From positions 4,433,001 through 4,497,000 of the forward strand of contig PUFA01000062.1 of NCBI GenBank assembly GCA_003508835.1: a stretch of 64,000 bases of DNA, read 5' to 3'. Within the stretch, counting starts at the first letter, position 1. The number at the start of each line of letters is the position of its first letter. The notes beneath the pieces are model-generated. The model was not told the DNA's origin. It saw nothing but the letters and a program-made list of their open reading frames with translations, and did not search any database. Source of the DNA: Eonycteris spelaea (lineage: Eukaryota; Chordata; Mammalia; Chiroptera; Pteropodidae). The position numbers were made by a program, and so were the translations under genes. This document shows positions 49,161 to 59,640 of the stretch, one piece after another.

Positions 49161-50120
49161 ATGGGGGGAGATTCCTCTAAACCAACTGGCTTAAATTGTA
49201 TGTTGAAAAAATTTTAAGAAAAGCTTCTCAGGGGATCATGGGGTCAAGCTGGCCGCAGGAAAACTGGGGGCTCAAATTACCTTTGACACACAGACCAACC
49301 CCCTCTATGAAGCCACAAAGCAGGGGGAACGGGAGCCCCTGCTCTGGAAATCTACACCACAGAAGGCATGGGGGGGGGGGGAAACCAAACAGGTACTCAT
49401 TAGCCACCCCCCGACGGAAGCTCCCAGACCCGTGCTGCCATCTCCGTCCCTCTGCAGCCTTTCCAGACGGCGCCAGCAGCGTGCCACGGGGCACACGCCA
49501 CTCCTCGGTGTGGTGACGTGCTTTCAGATTCAGACACAGCTGGGATTGTTCCCTGGCATCTTCGGGGTGAAAGTTCAGTGCTTTTGCCAGGCAGCCCAGG
49601 TTCAACTCTCAGTAAGGAAAAAGTCTTGTTCCTCCTTCGTTACCAGTGGCACAAGCACTTCCCAGCTTGTTGCCCTGCAGGGAAAGCAGAAACCTCAGCC
49701 CCACAGGCCAGCTGTCAGCGAAATACAGCCACAGCAATTCCTCCCTGCGAGGACCCACAGGGGACCCTCCCCCTTCCAAACTAACAATGGGAAAGGGATC
49801 AAAAAAGTTTAGCCTGGTAAAACGGTTCACTAAACTACAAAACTATGCTCCAATTAGATTTTTTTTTTTTTTTGCAAGAAGCTGGAAAATAGGAGAAAGT
49901 CCCCTACATACAAGCTTCTATGCTCCTTTACCAAGACGCAGACTTATCAGATGACCAGTGATAAGAGCACCTTCCCGGGGATCTCAAAATAATCAGGAGT
50001 TTTCTCCTCTTCCTTCACCCATGAACTCTGAAGGGTCCAGGTTCTCTAGGGACCCCATTATTTCATCACGCCCTGAGGAAACTAGATATGCACCCCCAAG
50101 GAAGTTACAAACACTGATGA
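49161..50120 (+). pseudogene. Decayed retroviral gag (matrix to capsid start)
   Basis: Gag forms the virion core. An ATG at 49161 opens a Gly-rich, possibly myristoylated start (MGGDSS), followed by a class I-like matrix segment. The frame breaks after about 18 codons, in an A run near 49210. Later pieces occur in different frames: a proline-rich part (about 49400-49520) and a capsid-like start (about 49520-49600). G runs (49370-49380) and a T run (from 49860) add further breaks. Non-functional. The class I gag assignment rests on overall order and resemblance, not on alignment. Confidence 0.6.
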
Positions 50121-50640
50121 CAGAAAATATAAGTATGTGCATGACCATTGATCTGTATTTGTCTGCATTACAAGTAATATAGTGGTTAAAATAAGAATTC
50201 TAGTATAAGAGAAAGGAAAATGTATGTTTTTGGTAAGAAAATGTATGAAGTATAGAAATTTATTTTGAATGAAATTAAAGGAAAGATATTTGTTAAAGTT
50301 GGTTATTTTTGAATGAGGAAAGTAGTAGAAGGTTTACAAAGAGAAATCCTGAGAGGAAAATTTTATGCGATTAAGCAAACGAAATTGGAAATGTAAATGG
50401 CAAAAGTAAACTAATTCAAAATTAAAGTTGTGTTTTAATATTTCTTAGACTCCTAGTCAGCTACTAATGTTATGGAAAAGTTTTCTGAGTAGAAAACAAG
50501 GATTCCGTGCTTAATCAAAATAATTTACGTGTTTTATGTTGCCTCAACCAGTTTTCTGAGACTTTTAGAGAAATATACTAACGTTAGCCAAAGTCCGAAG
50601 GCCAGACGCTCCTAGCTATACATTTCATAACTTGGTCTGT
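50121..50640. other. AT-rich segment inside the ERV
   Basis: About 450 bp of unusually A-rich sequence with no retroviral frame lies between the gag pieces. It could be a decayed secondary insertion. No flanking duplication was found. Confidence 0.35.
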
Positions 50641-50689
50641 GCCTAATATTTAAAGAAAGCTTCCAAAAGTTGGGGCCTAGACCCCAACC

Positions 50690-51000
50690 CCGCAGGCTGC
50701 CTTGGTGCCAAAGATCTTTAAGGTGTCCAATAACTAGGACTGGGCAGAGAAGGAAGCAACGCACAAAATGGGTGCAGATTTTAGCTGCCATAATACAAGG
50801 ACCATCTCGAGGTGACCCTAGGCAATAAAAACCTTGCAGGCCTTGGTGGCCATGAGTGGCATTGTTGGGACTGAGGCAAAGTCAATGTGCAAACTGCAGA
50901 AGGAAGGGCACTAAAAGAGAGAATGTTCATCTAGCCCTGGGGAAGCCTGGGGAGCCGGGGAGGGGTGGACCTCATACGCCCTTCCCCCAGGAAGGGGCTG
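50690..51000 (+). pseudogene. Gag nucleocapsid remnant
   Basis: The translation includes QCANCRRKG (50883-50909), i.e. the C-x2-C half of a gammaretroviral CCHC zinc knuckle, followed by a basic stretch. The His and the last Cys are out of frame because bases are missing after 50909. The preceding 150 bp resembles the charged capsid C-terminus, with stops. RNA packaging would be impossible. Confidence 0.6.
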
Positions 51001-51059
51001 CTCTCTCTTCCAATAACGGAGGCTCAAGCACTTGCAAGCTCCAGGCCTAGAAAAAATCC

Positions 51060-51260
51060 ACCACTATCACAACAGTGGAACCTCAGGTCACCCTCGACAT
51101 GACAAGAGGGAAAACTGAATTTTGTACTAGATACTAGAGCTATCCACTCTGTCCTGACCCATCCCATGGGCCTCTCTCCAATGCTAACTGCACAGCGACA
51201 GGAATAAATATCCCCCAAGGCAAACAGAAAGGGCCCTACCAAGTTTTGTTAAGTTCAAAG
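51060..51260 (+). pseudogene. Retroviral protease remnant
   Basis: The + strand reads EPQVTLDMTRGKT, then a one-base frameshift, then FVLDTRAIHSVLT. The order matches a retropepsin active-site region, but the catalytic DTG triad is DTR (51130-51138). Out of frame with the nucleocapsid remnant and truncated near 51260, so inactive. Confidence 0.65.
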
Positions 51261-52907
51261 TTCCCAACTGCTGTCAAAGTACAAGGAATCAACAACTAGG
51301 TACATTTGTCTGAAATTAACCAATTTTCTTACGAGTCCTCACAATTTCTTCCAGAAAATAAACCAGAAAGTACAGCCTATTCCTATGAACCCGTGGAAGA
51401 TCTATGCTCTTGTTCCAGAATGTAGATAAGTCCACATGTCCCAGGGAATCAGGGAACTTTTGCGTACCCTGAATTAACAAACAGCCATGAAAAAGAAAAC
51501 TTCATTGTCAGTTACCTCTGCTATTAACTTGGACTTGTCTCTTCTATCTTTTTGCTAAGTTTGTAATCTTCTAGGTTACAAGACTTCCTACCACTTCTAC
51601 ATGCTGGAATGACCTCACGCTATCTGCCTCTGGGGCCCCTAGAATACGCTTTCAGAGATTTTTGTCCCCAATAGGCAGGGGCTACAGCCGCCCTATCTCA
51701 GCTTTGAAGAAGTTACAGAAGACAGACCTTCCTCCCTCAACATCCCCTTAGGTTTAAGGGATTAGAATCTCTAAAAGGAAATAATGTAGGGAAGGGGCGG
51801 GGAAATGGAAGTGTTAGTCTAGCCACATTGGAGACTACAGTGAGCTAATCCTGCAGCCAGGCCGGGAAGACACCTGCAGAACAAAAGGAGGTTGGCTAAA
51901 GGAATAGCTCCCTTCCTAAATATCACTTCCTGTTTATATGTGGGTGGGTGTGTGGGAGGGGGGACTCAATAGAGGATTAAGTAGCTGTGGGAAGCTACAG
52001 AACTAGTTCCCACCAAGACGACGCCAAATATAATGGCCCCACACACCTCTGATGATAGCCAATAGATTTTAAAACATACCATTATAGGACAATACTGCCT
52101 GGCTAGAGGTAAAGGAAATCTCGCCGAGTCAGTCAGATACTTAATTTGCCTAGGCCAATGATATTAGAATACCACCTCCGAATAAAGCGTGGAGTAGGGA
52201 AACAGGACAGAGAAAAAATCCATTGGCCAGATTCCCAGAGCTAACTAAGAGCCTGAGAGGACCCAGGCAGGGTCCAAAACTAAAATAGCCCCACTCGGGC
52301 TTTTACTAGATGTGTAGAAAATTCATTCTTACCGACTGTTATGTACAGATAGATGACCAGAACCAAACAGTTGAGGCTCTTGTCAAGAAGCTAGCACATG
52401 CCTGTGCAAGTAATGGCACAAATAAAACTTCAATAGCCTTTTAGAGAGATAATTTTCAGCCTTTGGCAGGTTTAAAACCTTAATAGGAGCAGTTTTACTA
52501 CTCTAAGGAATCTACCTGACAGGGCTGTATCTGCTGCCCTGCTATTGAAAGGCTTAAAAGACATGGGAGAAGCCATCGTACAGCAGCGAGCTGCGGCCCA
52601 CATGTAATTTACTCGCCACTATCAGGAGATCCCCTAAGATAGTTTAGATAGAAAATGTGAGACTCCAACATAAAAATAGAATGTCTAGAATCTCAAAGGA
52701 GGAATGAGAGGAGAGAAGGCATCTGAAAAAATGCAAAGGAAAGGGCCTGCAGAAGTAACCGACTGAGCCAGTTAAAACTGCTCTCACCCCACCCCCCACG
52801 CTGCCCAGTGCTCTTCAGTCAGCTAACATGTTTTCCCGTTGCTACCTCCCCCACCTCAAGGGCTCTCCAGCTCACATCTGTTAATTGATGGCTTGCCAAC
52901 CAACTAA
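51261..52907 (+). other. ERV internal remainder, mostly unassignable
   Basis: Between the protease remnant and the 3' LTR I see no open frame over 60 codons and no YxDD reverse-transcriptase motif. A few short phrases (around 51640-51760 and 52240-52470) look retroviral but cannot be placed. Probably several deletions plus decay. A purine-rich tract (aaaggaggaatgagaggaga, near 52700) is a weak polypurine-tract candidate but lies 200 bp from the LTR. Confidence 0.5.
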
Positions 52908-53376
52908 TGTTCTTCCTTATCTCTGCAGCTGTGTGGGAATGACAATACTGTGTAACACTGCTTGCTATGTTACAATTAGAGCTCAGCCTTTGGATAGGAA
53001 TCCGCTGAGCTGGTCCTGTCTCTGTTCAAGAATCCTATCATGATGCTGATAACGCCAAGGTCCCGGGTTCTACAAAACAAATGACCTGTAGGACCAGTCG
53101 TCTGGAAATTCTTCCCTCCTTACACGCCCCCCCCCCATGGAAGCTGCCCCTCCCATCCTGAGTCATGAAGAGCACATGAAACCTCAGACAAAAAGAATCC
53201 CACGCCCCTTGCACAGACACTGCAAAGCTATACAAGCTGTAAGAAATCTAACCAAGGGAGATCGTGCTTTGGGTCTGTTGAATGCCCCACGCTCTCCGCC
53301 CGCATTAAATTCTCCTTCCCCTGACGAAGTGGTCTGAGCGTCTGCATTCCTCCGTTGAGCGTCACTTCCTGCAACA
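52908..53376 (+). repeat. 3' LTR of the class I endogenous retrovirus
   Basis: Starts TGTTCTTCC and ends ...gcaaca. It keeps AP-1 TGAGTCA (53159-53165), a weakened TATA box TATACAAG (53229-53236) and ATTAAA (53304-53309). Both CACGTG E-boxes of the other LTR are lost (cacatg, cacgcc). The sense ATTAAA lies 234 bp before the ELOVL6 exon. Confidence 0.88.
53304..53309 (+). terminator. Sense-strand LTR polyadenylation signal near the exon
   Basis: ATTAAA in the 3' LTR, conserved in the 5' LTR, on the transcribed strand of the ELOVL6 intron. A GT-rich stretch (gaagtggtctgagcg) follows within 35 bp and could serve as the downstream element. Use is inferred only. Confidence 0.5.
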
Positions 53377-53542
53377 GTCTCTTCAGGGAAGGGGGGCACA
53401 TCCCAAAGAAAACGTTTTCCGCGCTTAAAAGAGAGGATGGGTGTAAAAGTTGATGGATAATGAATAAACAAATTTCTAATGGATAAAAATACATTGCTTA
53501 AGCCGTTATTTCATAAGACTTTGGGTTTTTGTTTGCTCATAG
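53377..53542 (+). other. ELOVL6: Short unique interval between 3' LTR and exon
   Basis: 166 bp hold the branch point and polypyrimidine tract for the exon. No stops matter here since it is intronic. Confidence 0.7.
53520..53542 (+). promoter_or_regulatory. ELOVL6: 3' splice site (acceptor) of the ELOVL6 exon
   Basis: A T-rich tract (ttgggtttttgtttgctc) runs into the AG at 53541-53542. Cutting here leaves the G needed to complete the Trp30 codon. The site lies only 166 bp downstream of the end of a retroviral LTR, so its branch point must be in that short unique interval. Confidence 0.9.
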
Positions 53543-53674
53543 GAAGAAGTCTTTCCTGTTTTCTGCTCTGTATGCTGCCTTTATCTTTGGCGGTCGGCAC
53601 CTCATGAACAAACGGGCGAAGTTTGAGCTGCGGAAGCCGTTAGTGCTCTGGTCCCTGACTCTCGCAGTCTTTAG
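53543..53674 (+). CDS. ELOVL6: ELOVL6 internal coding exon (partial gene)
   Basis: ELOVL6 condenses malonyl-CoA with C12-C16 acyl-CoA in the endoplasmic reticulum, the first and rate-limiting step of palmitate-to-stearate elongation. The exon is 132 bp. It supplies the last base of the Trp30 codon, 43 full codons (53544-53672) and the first two bases of the Ser74 codon, so both introns are in phase 2. The translation starts [19 protein letters not shown] and ends [11 protein letters not shown], which I recognise as human-type ELOVL6 residues 31-73 with no visible replacement. It covers the first membrane span (about residues 34-51), the basic cytosolic loop [11 protein letters not shown] and the start of the second span. 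The HxxHH catalytic box lies in the last exon, outside the window. The acceptor ends in catag and the donor is gtatgt. There is no stop or frameshift. The paralogues ELOVL3 and ELOVL1 differ in this segment. Confidence 0.97.
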
Positions 53675-53698
53675 GTATGTTTTTTTTTTTTTTTTTTT
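53675..53698 (+). promoter_or_regulatory. ELOVL6: 5' splice site (donor) with a run of 19 T
   Basis: The donor is AG followed by gtatgt, with T from 53680 to 53698. U-rich tracts just after a donor are known TIA1/TIAL1 binding sites that help U1 recruitment. That role is inferred here. If the intron is retained, the reading frame stays open to a TGA at 53781. Confidence 0.85.
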
Positions 53699-54949
53699 AT
53701 TTCCTACTATAATCCATCCATTTCATCAGACTTGGTTGAAAAAAACGACCATTGAGCCTTTCACCTTACATCTCGTATTTTGAATAGATTAACGACATAA
53801 AGCCATATCCAGAGAGAAAGCTTGTGCTGTGAAGTTGCCACACGATGTTCAGTTTGTGAAACAGTATGTCAGTTCTCTTATCTTTGTTGCATCGATGGAG
53901 GTGGAGGGGTGAATGAAAAGTCACACCAGTAAACTAAAGCTATGATAGAGTGTAGTGGTTGAATGTGATGGGCATGCTGTCACTAACACTTAATCAAAAA
54001 ATGGCACTCAGACATATGACACTGGATGTCTGTGTCAGTATCATTAGGCCAGAGAATGCTTTTCTTCTGCATCCCCAAAAGCACCCTCTAGCCCATAACT
54101 GACTGGCAGGCATATGTTAATGCAGCCACTTCTTACTTTATATCTGGTAGTACTCATCATAGAGGCTGACAGGACAAGCCTGGTCTCTCCAGGGACATCT
54201 GCCAGCCAACATCCAAACTCAATTCTAGAAGCCTGAAGTAGCATTGTATAATTTTGGTGATTTAGATAATCCTAAGACTAATTAGCACACGGCTGATATA
54301 CAAACAGGTACCAGAATTTGCCTATAGCACTGACAAAGGTACCTGTTCTATTGGTGGTTTGCTTGTCAATACCAGCAAGTTTATCACTAGGCCGGAGGAA
54401 TAGGGGAGCAGGGGGAGCAGATGCAGATGATGCAGACATGCCACAAAATAAAAAACTCTTCATTTTAATATTTATGAGTATTAATTTTTATTAATATTGC
54501 ATGTTAACTGTTCTACTGCTAAGCAGAAATAGATGGTATCATTAAAAGCCTCATTAGTCATTTAAGTCTTAATAAAAATGATAAGGAAGAGGGTTTTCAC
54601 AAACTCCAATGATCTGCACATTTCCATTATGTTGGTTCTCTGCATCTGACCACTCATGTGCTTGTTTCTATGGATTATGCTTTATTTTAGTGCATTTTAT
54701 AAGGCACTGCGTTTGAAGTACTCATGATTTGGATCTATGACTAGAGTCTTCTCCAAATCAGTCTGTGTCAGGGCATGATTCTCTGACACAAAATAGTATT
54801 TGTTATTTACATTTAAGGTTCACAGAGTATACCTCACTGAAAAGGTTTTGATATTTGAAGGGAAAAAAAATTATCTTCATCCTAATGATGCCTTTAAGGA
54901 TTTTACAAATTTTCAACAACCTTGAGACTTTATCTTTTGTTTTTCTAAA
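53699..54949. other. Unique intron after the exon
   Basis: No repeat or exon recognised. Confidence 0.5.
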
Positions 54950-55510
54950 ACATTAAACATATATAAGCAGAAGAAAGCGTACAGAGACCTCCATGCACTC
55001 CTACTTGAATAATTATCAACACTGTTCATCTTCTTTTCTCTATATCCCTACCAACGTCCCCTTTTTCCCCAAATTATTTGGAACTAATACAAGCTGAAGT
55101 ATTTCTGAATGACATGATACCATTTCTATAAGTACTCATTCTAAAAACTGACCTAGTATCATTATTTCACCTAAATTAGTAATACTTTTTATGCGTACGT
55201 GTTCAAATTTCTCCAACTGTCTCATAAATTATATTGTTTACAATTTACTTTGAAGAATCCAGATCACAGTGAGATCCACACATTGCCATTGGTTGATTTC
55301 TTTTAATTTAGAGGTTTTCACCTTCCTCTCCCCACAGCCCTCCCCTGCCACCTCTCCCCACCCAATCCATCTTTTAAGCAAACCAGACCATATGCTCCTT
55401 AGAGTTTCCCCCAGACTGGATTTTGCTGATTGCGTTCAGTCCCCTGTGTTCCTTATTAGTTAGTAGTTAGATCTAAAATTTGATTATATTCAGATTTAAC
55501 ATTTGACAAG
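54950..55510. repeat. Old L1M/L1ME fragment
   Basis: gatccacacattgccattgg, ggttgatttcttttaattta and tagtagttagatctaaaatt follow the order of an L1ME-type 3' UTR. Confidence 0.55.
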
Positions 55511-58500
55511 ACTTTCTTATAGGTAGAAACTTGCCTTTATCAACTCTTCAGTTACCCTGAAATATATATAGTTATTACAACAAACGGAGGATAAATGCTT
55601 GATTCTTTGGTCATATTTAGCCTTTTCGAAAAAAGTGATCTGATTTCCTAGTGTGTAAATAATAATGTTCTTTTTTCTCAAGTATCATTATGAACTCGTA
55701 TTCAGATTTTATGTGTTTCATGATTTTAAGATGAATTTGATTACCTCACTGAAATTTAGTCAATTGCTGTGATTCTTTTGGATGTTAAATTATCTCATCT
55801 TTGGCCAGTGGGAGTTTCTTCAAGTTTATTCCTGAATCCTTTTCACAGGCACTGAGTAGTGCTCATAGCTTGTATTTTTTTGGAGGGGGGGGGGTGACAA
55901 GATGTTCCAAGCAAGGCATATTATATATTCCTTTTCTGGAATTGGAATTAGCCATTTCTCTAAAGAGGCCTAGTTCCTTTGGGGGAGGGGAGATAGTATT
56001 TAGAAACCACTATGTGAGTACTAGATATGGGTAGTTGTTAGTATTTAGTTCTTATTCCTTGGACTTTCAGAGGCCAGAAATAGAAAACCAATCATTTTTT
56101 AAAGAAATGTATCCAGAGTTGGTACTGATACATTCAATTCATATTTATGATTAGAGAGTTTTTACTTAATTAACTTCTTATTTCTCCTTTCTCCATGCCC
56201 AAATCTAAGTTGCCAAGGTCGTCCAGTAATACTCATTTACTTTATCCGATAGTGCATTTGCAATGGCCATTAAGAATACTTTATCTTTTTTAGATCATCT
56301 TATTTCCTCTTCCATTTCCTTAATTCTGTTACTTTACTTCCTTCAAAGCCATATTTTGTATAAAATTTTAGAAAGCAGAACTATGTAGAGGAGTCTGAGA
56401 ATGGACAGGCTAGGGCCTTGTAAAAATTGATCATAATATTCTAATCAGTAATTTAGAAAGCATTGATAATGGAATTCTGTTGTATTAACTGAGCAAGGTT
56501 CCATGTTAGGAATGGTACATTGAAGTTCTTGTGTGCTAACAGAATTCTGGTTGACAGTACATTGAGTGAAAAAGGCTAAATACAGTATATTTTTTAGATA
56601 ATATTTTTGTAAATTTTACTTTCAGACATAAATATTCATTAATACATTTAAATATTTGTAAAAGTATTATAAAAGATACTAGAAAAAATATACTCAGTTC
56701 TAACATCTGTGGGAAGGCAGAGGAGATATGCTTTAATTCAATGCCTGCTACATACTAGAATATAAAACAAAAAAATTCGATACTTGTAAAGCTTGATTCT
56801 CATGGACTGGCAGGTTAGCAATAAAAAGGATTTAAATTTTTTCTGTGATGTTATCTTCTTATTTAAAACAAATGAAGCAAATATGATAATGTTGACAAAT
56901 CTCAATTCTGGATATGGGGTGTTTATTATTCATTGTGTTTTTCTGCATATTTTCTAAAATATACACACATACATGATCTCATACACAATTCTAGAGAATC
57001 TCAGTGACAGTCACTATTTTTATTTTGGAATCCAAATAGTTTATATAAAGAATCAAAAAATAAGCTCTTCTCAGAAACAGATGCTTTGGTGAATATTAAT
57101 AAAATTTTGGTCATACACTCTAACTTTGTTATTACAAGGCTATGTTTTTGTAGAAAATTTTGAATGGTTCTTTCCTTTCTATAATTCACAAGTTTTCAAA
57201 TCCATCAGTAAATAGTGTCTGCTATAGAAGTTTAGAAATTCCTTGCTCAGGAGACATTCTTAGATGGTCTGTATCTACTCTACTTCCCTCTCTTTGCTAC
57301 TACAGGACATCATTGATTTGGATAAAGAAAGGGAACCAAACTTTTCATTAGAGGAATTAGAAATGGAGAGAGGAGAAGAACTGTAAGATTTTGGGGGGGC
57401 GGGGGGAAGGAATCACTGAAGGGGTGATCTTCAGTGATTTTTGCTGTATTTTGCTGCTTAAGAATAATTTTGCCAACTTCTCAAACCTGCCCATTAGGTT
57501 TTTATAGTAGCCAGAGACCCCACTATGGCTAAATTCCACATTTCACACACTGCGTTTACTTATGAACTTTGACAACCGAGATGGGGATTACTTTGGCTAT
57601 GCAGAGTACTTAACAAGAATTAAAATCCTGTCTTCTTACAAGTAGTACAGTTTAGAAAATGGTAAGGTTTTTTTGTATAGTTTAGCAAGAATTACCTGTA
57701 GAATATTTTTCTTCTTTCCCTTTACCTTTGAATGTTGACTGAATATGATAGCAATCTTCACACAGGCCATATACTATTTAATTTTTTGAAAGGGGTCATA
57801 AGTTTTTATGGAGTAGATAGGATATCATCAACTAAGTTTTCACCAGTCCTGCAAAGGATTCATTTCATTGGAGAATAATTTGTTTGTTTGTTTGTTCATT
57901 TTTGACAGTTTCTCCCTATTACTTGCACTTAGTCCCCCCTTTCAGATCCAAACCATTAGCTTCTGATGTCAGTTAGTCTTTACGAATATGACTCGAATGA
58001 TAACACAGCTCCCTACTTCCAGCCTACATCCCACCCAACATAAGGACAAGCATTTCCTTATTTATTTGGGATAATTCCATGTATCATTTGGCCCTAAATG
58101 TTTGAATATTTTCCTAGGGTAAATGCTGAAATATTCTAATGATTTGAATTAGTAAATCTTTTCGATGAGATTGTTGCTCATGGCAGACAACATCAAACAC
58201 TTCGAAGGGCCTGTGGTCCATTCTTGTCAGACTCTGTTGAGTCATTAAATCAATTTGCTATGACATCTCAGCTGTGTTACTGCAGTTGATTTGTAAAGGA
58301 ACGTTCTATGTATTTATTTAAGAACTCCAAAATCCTTCTAGATTGGGTACAGATGTGTGTGCTTCTGATTTAAGTAGCTTTTACCCAGGATCTTTCTGGC
58401 AGTGGTTTCTTCCCATTGGCAGCATAAGGAGTTCCAAAGAGCCCTCCTCTAGGTCTCTGACTCAGAACAGGTTAAAGCAGGCTGTCTAGTCAGAGCATAT

Positions 58501-59349
58501 TAGAATAAGGTAATTGCTTTGTGCTGCAGGTTTATAGATGCCAGTATCACACTTGCTTCCAATTTACTTACTCCTGTTTCCTGGTGACTCATTCTGGCTT
58601 CGATTGTCTTACGTCTTGTTTGCACAAAACCAGATGTTCTGTATGTTGCAGTTTGACTTTTCACCTCATTATTAATCAGCAGTTTTTCCCTTTGAAACTC
58701 AATTTTAGTTCCTGGCCATATTTTGGTCATTATATTTTATCATCATCTTAAATATAAAAATACATTCAAGAGTAATAGAAAATTACTCTTAAATGGGATT
58801 TCCATGAACAAGGTGTTTGATTAGAGCACAGAAGATACTCAGAGGGTCTGTTTAACAGGGCACAGTAGCAAATGGATGGTATTTAATCAAACCTACTCAT
58901 TTTATACATACATATCAATATTTAATATTGGAAGAATTGTTGGCATTTGCCTTATTATTTTTAAGGAAACAACTCTATAATAAAATCAACTGAAACTGTC
59001 CAAATGAGAAAGATCTGACATTTAAAAAACCCATATTGAAGGATTAAGTACATCATTGACCTGTAAAATGATGAAACATCGAAAATGACAAATTTCAGAA
59101 CAATTTAATCAATTTATACTCAAGCACCTCATATCTAGTATTTTGTTCTACAATTGCCAAAAGTGGTCCATCTTCGTCCCCAGAGAACAACGTTATAGAC
59201 GATTCCAGTGGTACTAATGATATAAAAGAAATGGATAAACTATAAATATCCTAGAAGAAAAGCTTCTATTTTATCAATAATGGGTCCTAAATTTTACATT
59301 TTCAGATGTATCACCAAAATGGAAATAGCAAAGCAAAGCAAAAGATACC
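55511..59349. other. Intron, mostly unassigned
   Basis: 56560-57000 has faint L1M character. (TTTG)n at 57877-57896 and G runs at 55884-55893 and 57392-57406 are the only simple repeats. Confidence 0.45.
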
Positions 59350-59640
59350 TCTAGATACCTCTCAAAAACAGTGCTGAGAAGTAAAAAAGCAAGCTTGGAG
59401 TGTGATGCCATGATGAAGAGTTTAATAACACATAAATTAACACACATTTTATTTATTAACATATGTAGTAAAAACATAAAAATAATGTTTGAAAAGTGTA
59501 AACTAGTGATTATCTTGGTTTCTGGGGAGGCAGGGAGAGTGATGGGACCAGAGAGGGTCCAAAGGAGATTTCTACTTTTTTTGTAATATTTTATGTCATT
59601 ATGAAAAAGTTAAATAAGAAAAACATAACTCTGATGTGAA
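59350..59640 (+). repeat. Old L1M 3' end
   Basis: gtgattatcttggtttctgg ... tgtaatattttatgtcatta corresponds to the terminal part of L1M elements. A 10-bp duplication (agatacctct) precedes it. Confidence 0.5.

Larger units (their letters stand above)
47686..53376 (+). mobile_element. Endogenous retrovirus, class I (gammaretrovirus-like), degenerate, sense to ELOVL6
   Basis: Two about 465-bp LTRs in the same orientation bracket 4.75 kb. Retroviral traces within it are all on the + strand: a gag-like start at 49161, a nucleocapsid zinc-knuckle remnant at 50886 and a protease-like DT motif at 51130. All are broken by frameshifts and stops. I see no reverse transcriptase, RNase H or integrase, so pol is largely deleted. 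By-eye LTR divergence is roughly 10-15 percent with several indels, so the insertion is old. No clear target-site duplication is seen (ctag on the left, gtct on the right). Its orientation and proximity to the exon make it the most consequential repeat in the window. Confidence 0.9.
1..53542 (+). other. ELOVL6: ELOVL6 intron upstream of the exon (5' end not in window)
   Basis: Everything before the exon is read as one intron in phase 2. I searched by eye for the preceding coding exon (start codon through Trp30) and did not find it, so the intron is longer than 53.5 kb here. Open frames of 60-128 codons in this stretch have no recognisable family, no coherent splice context, and often start at non-ATG codons. 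Many lie in repeats, so they are treated as chance. Confidence 0.85.

Noticed and set aside
53529..53783. Alternative start of a short ELOVL6 product before the exon
   Set aside because: The frame opens at TTG inside the polypyrimidine tract, and real splicing at 53543 explains the sequence.
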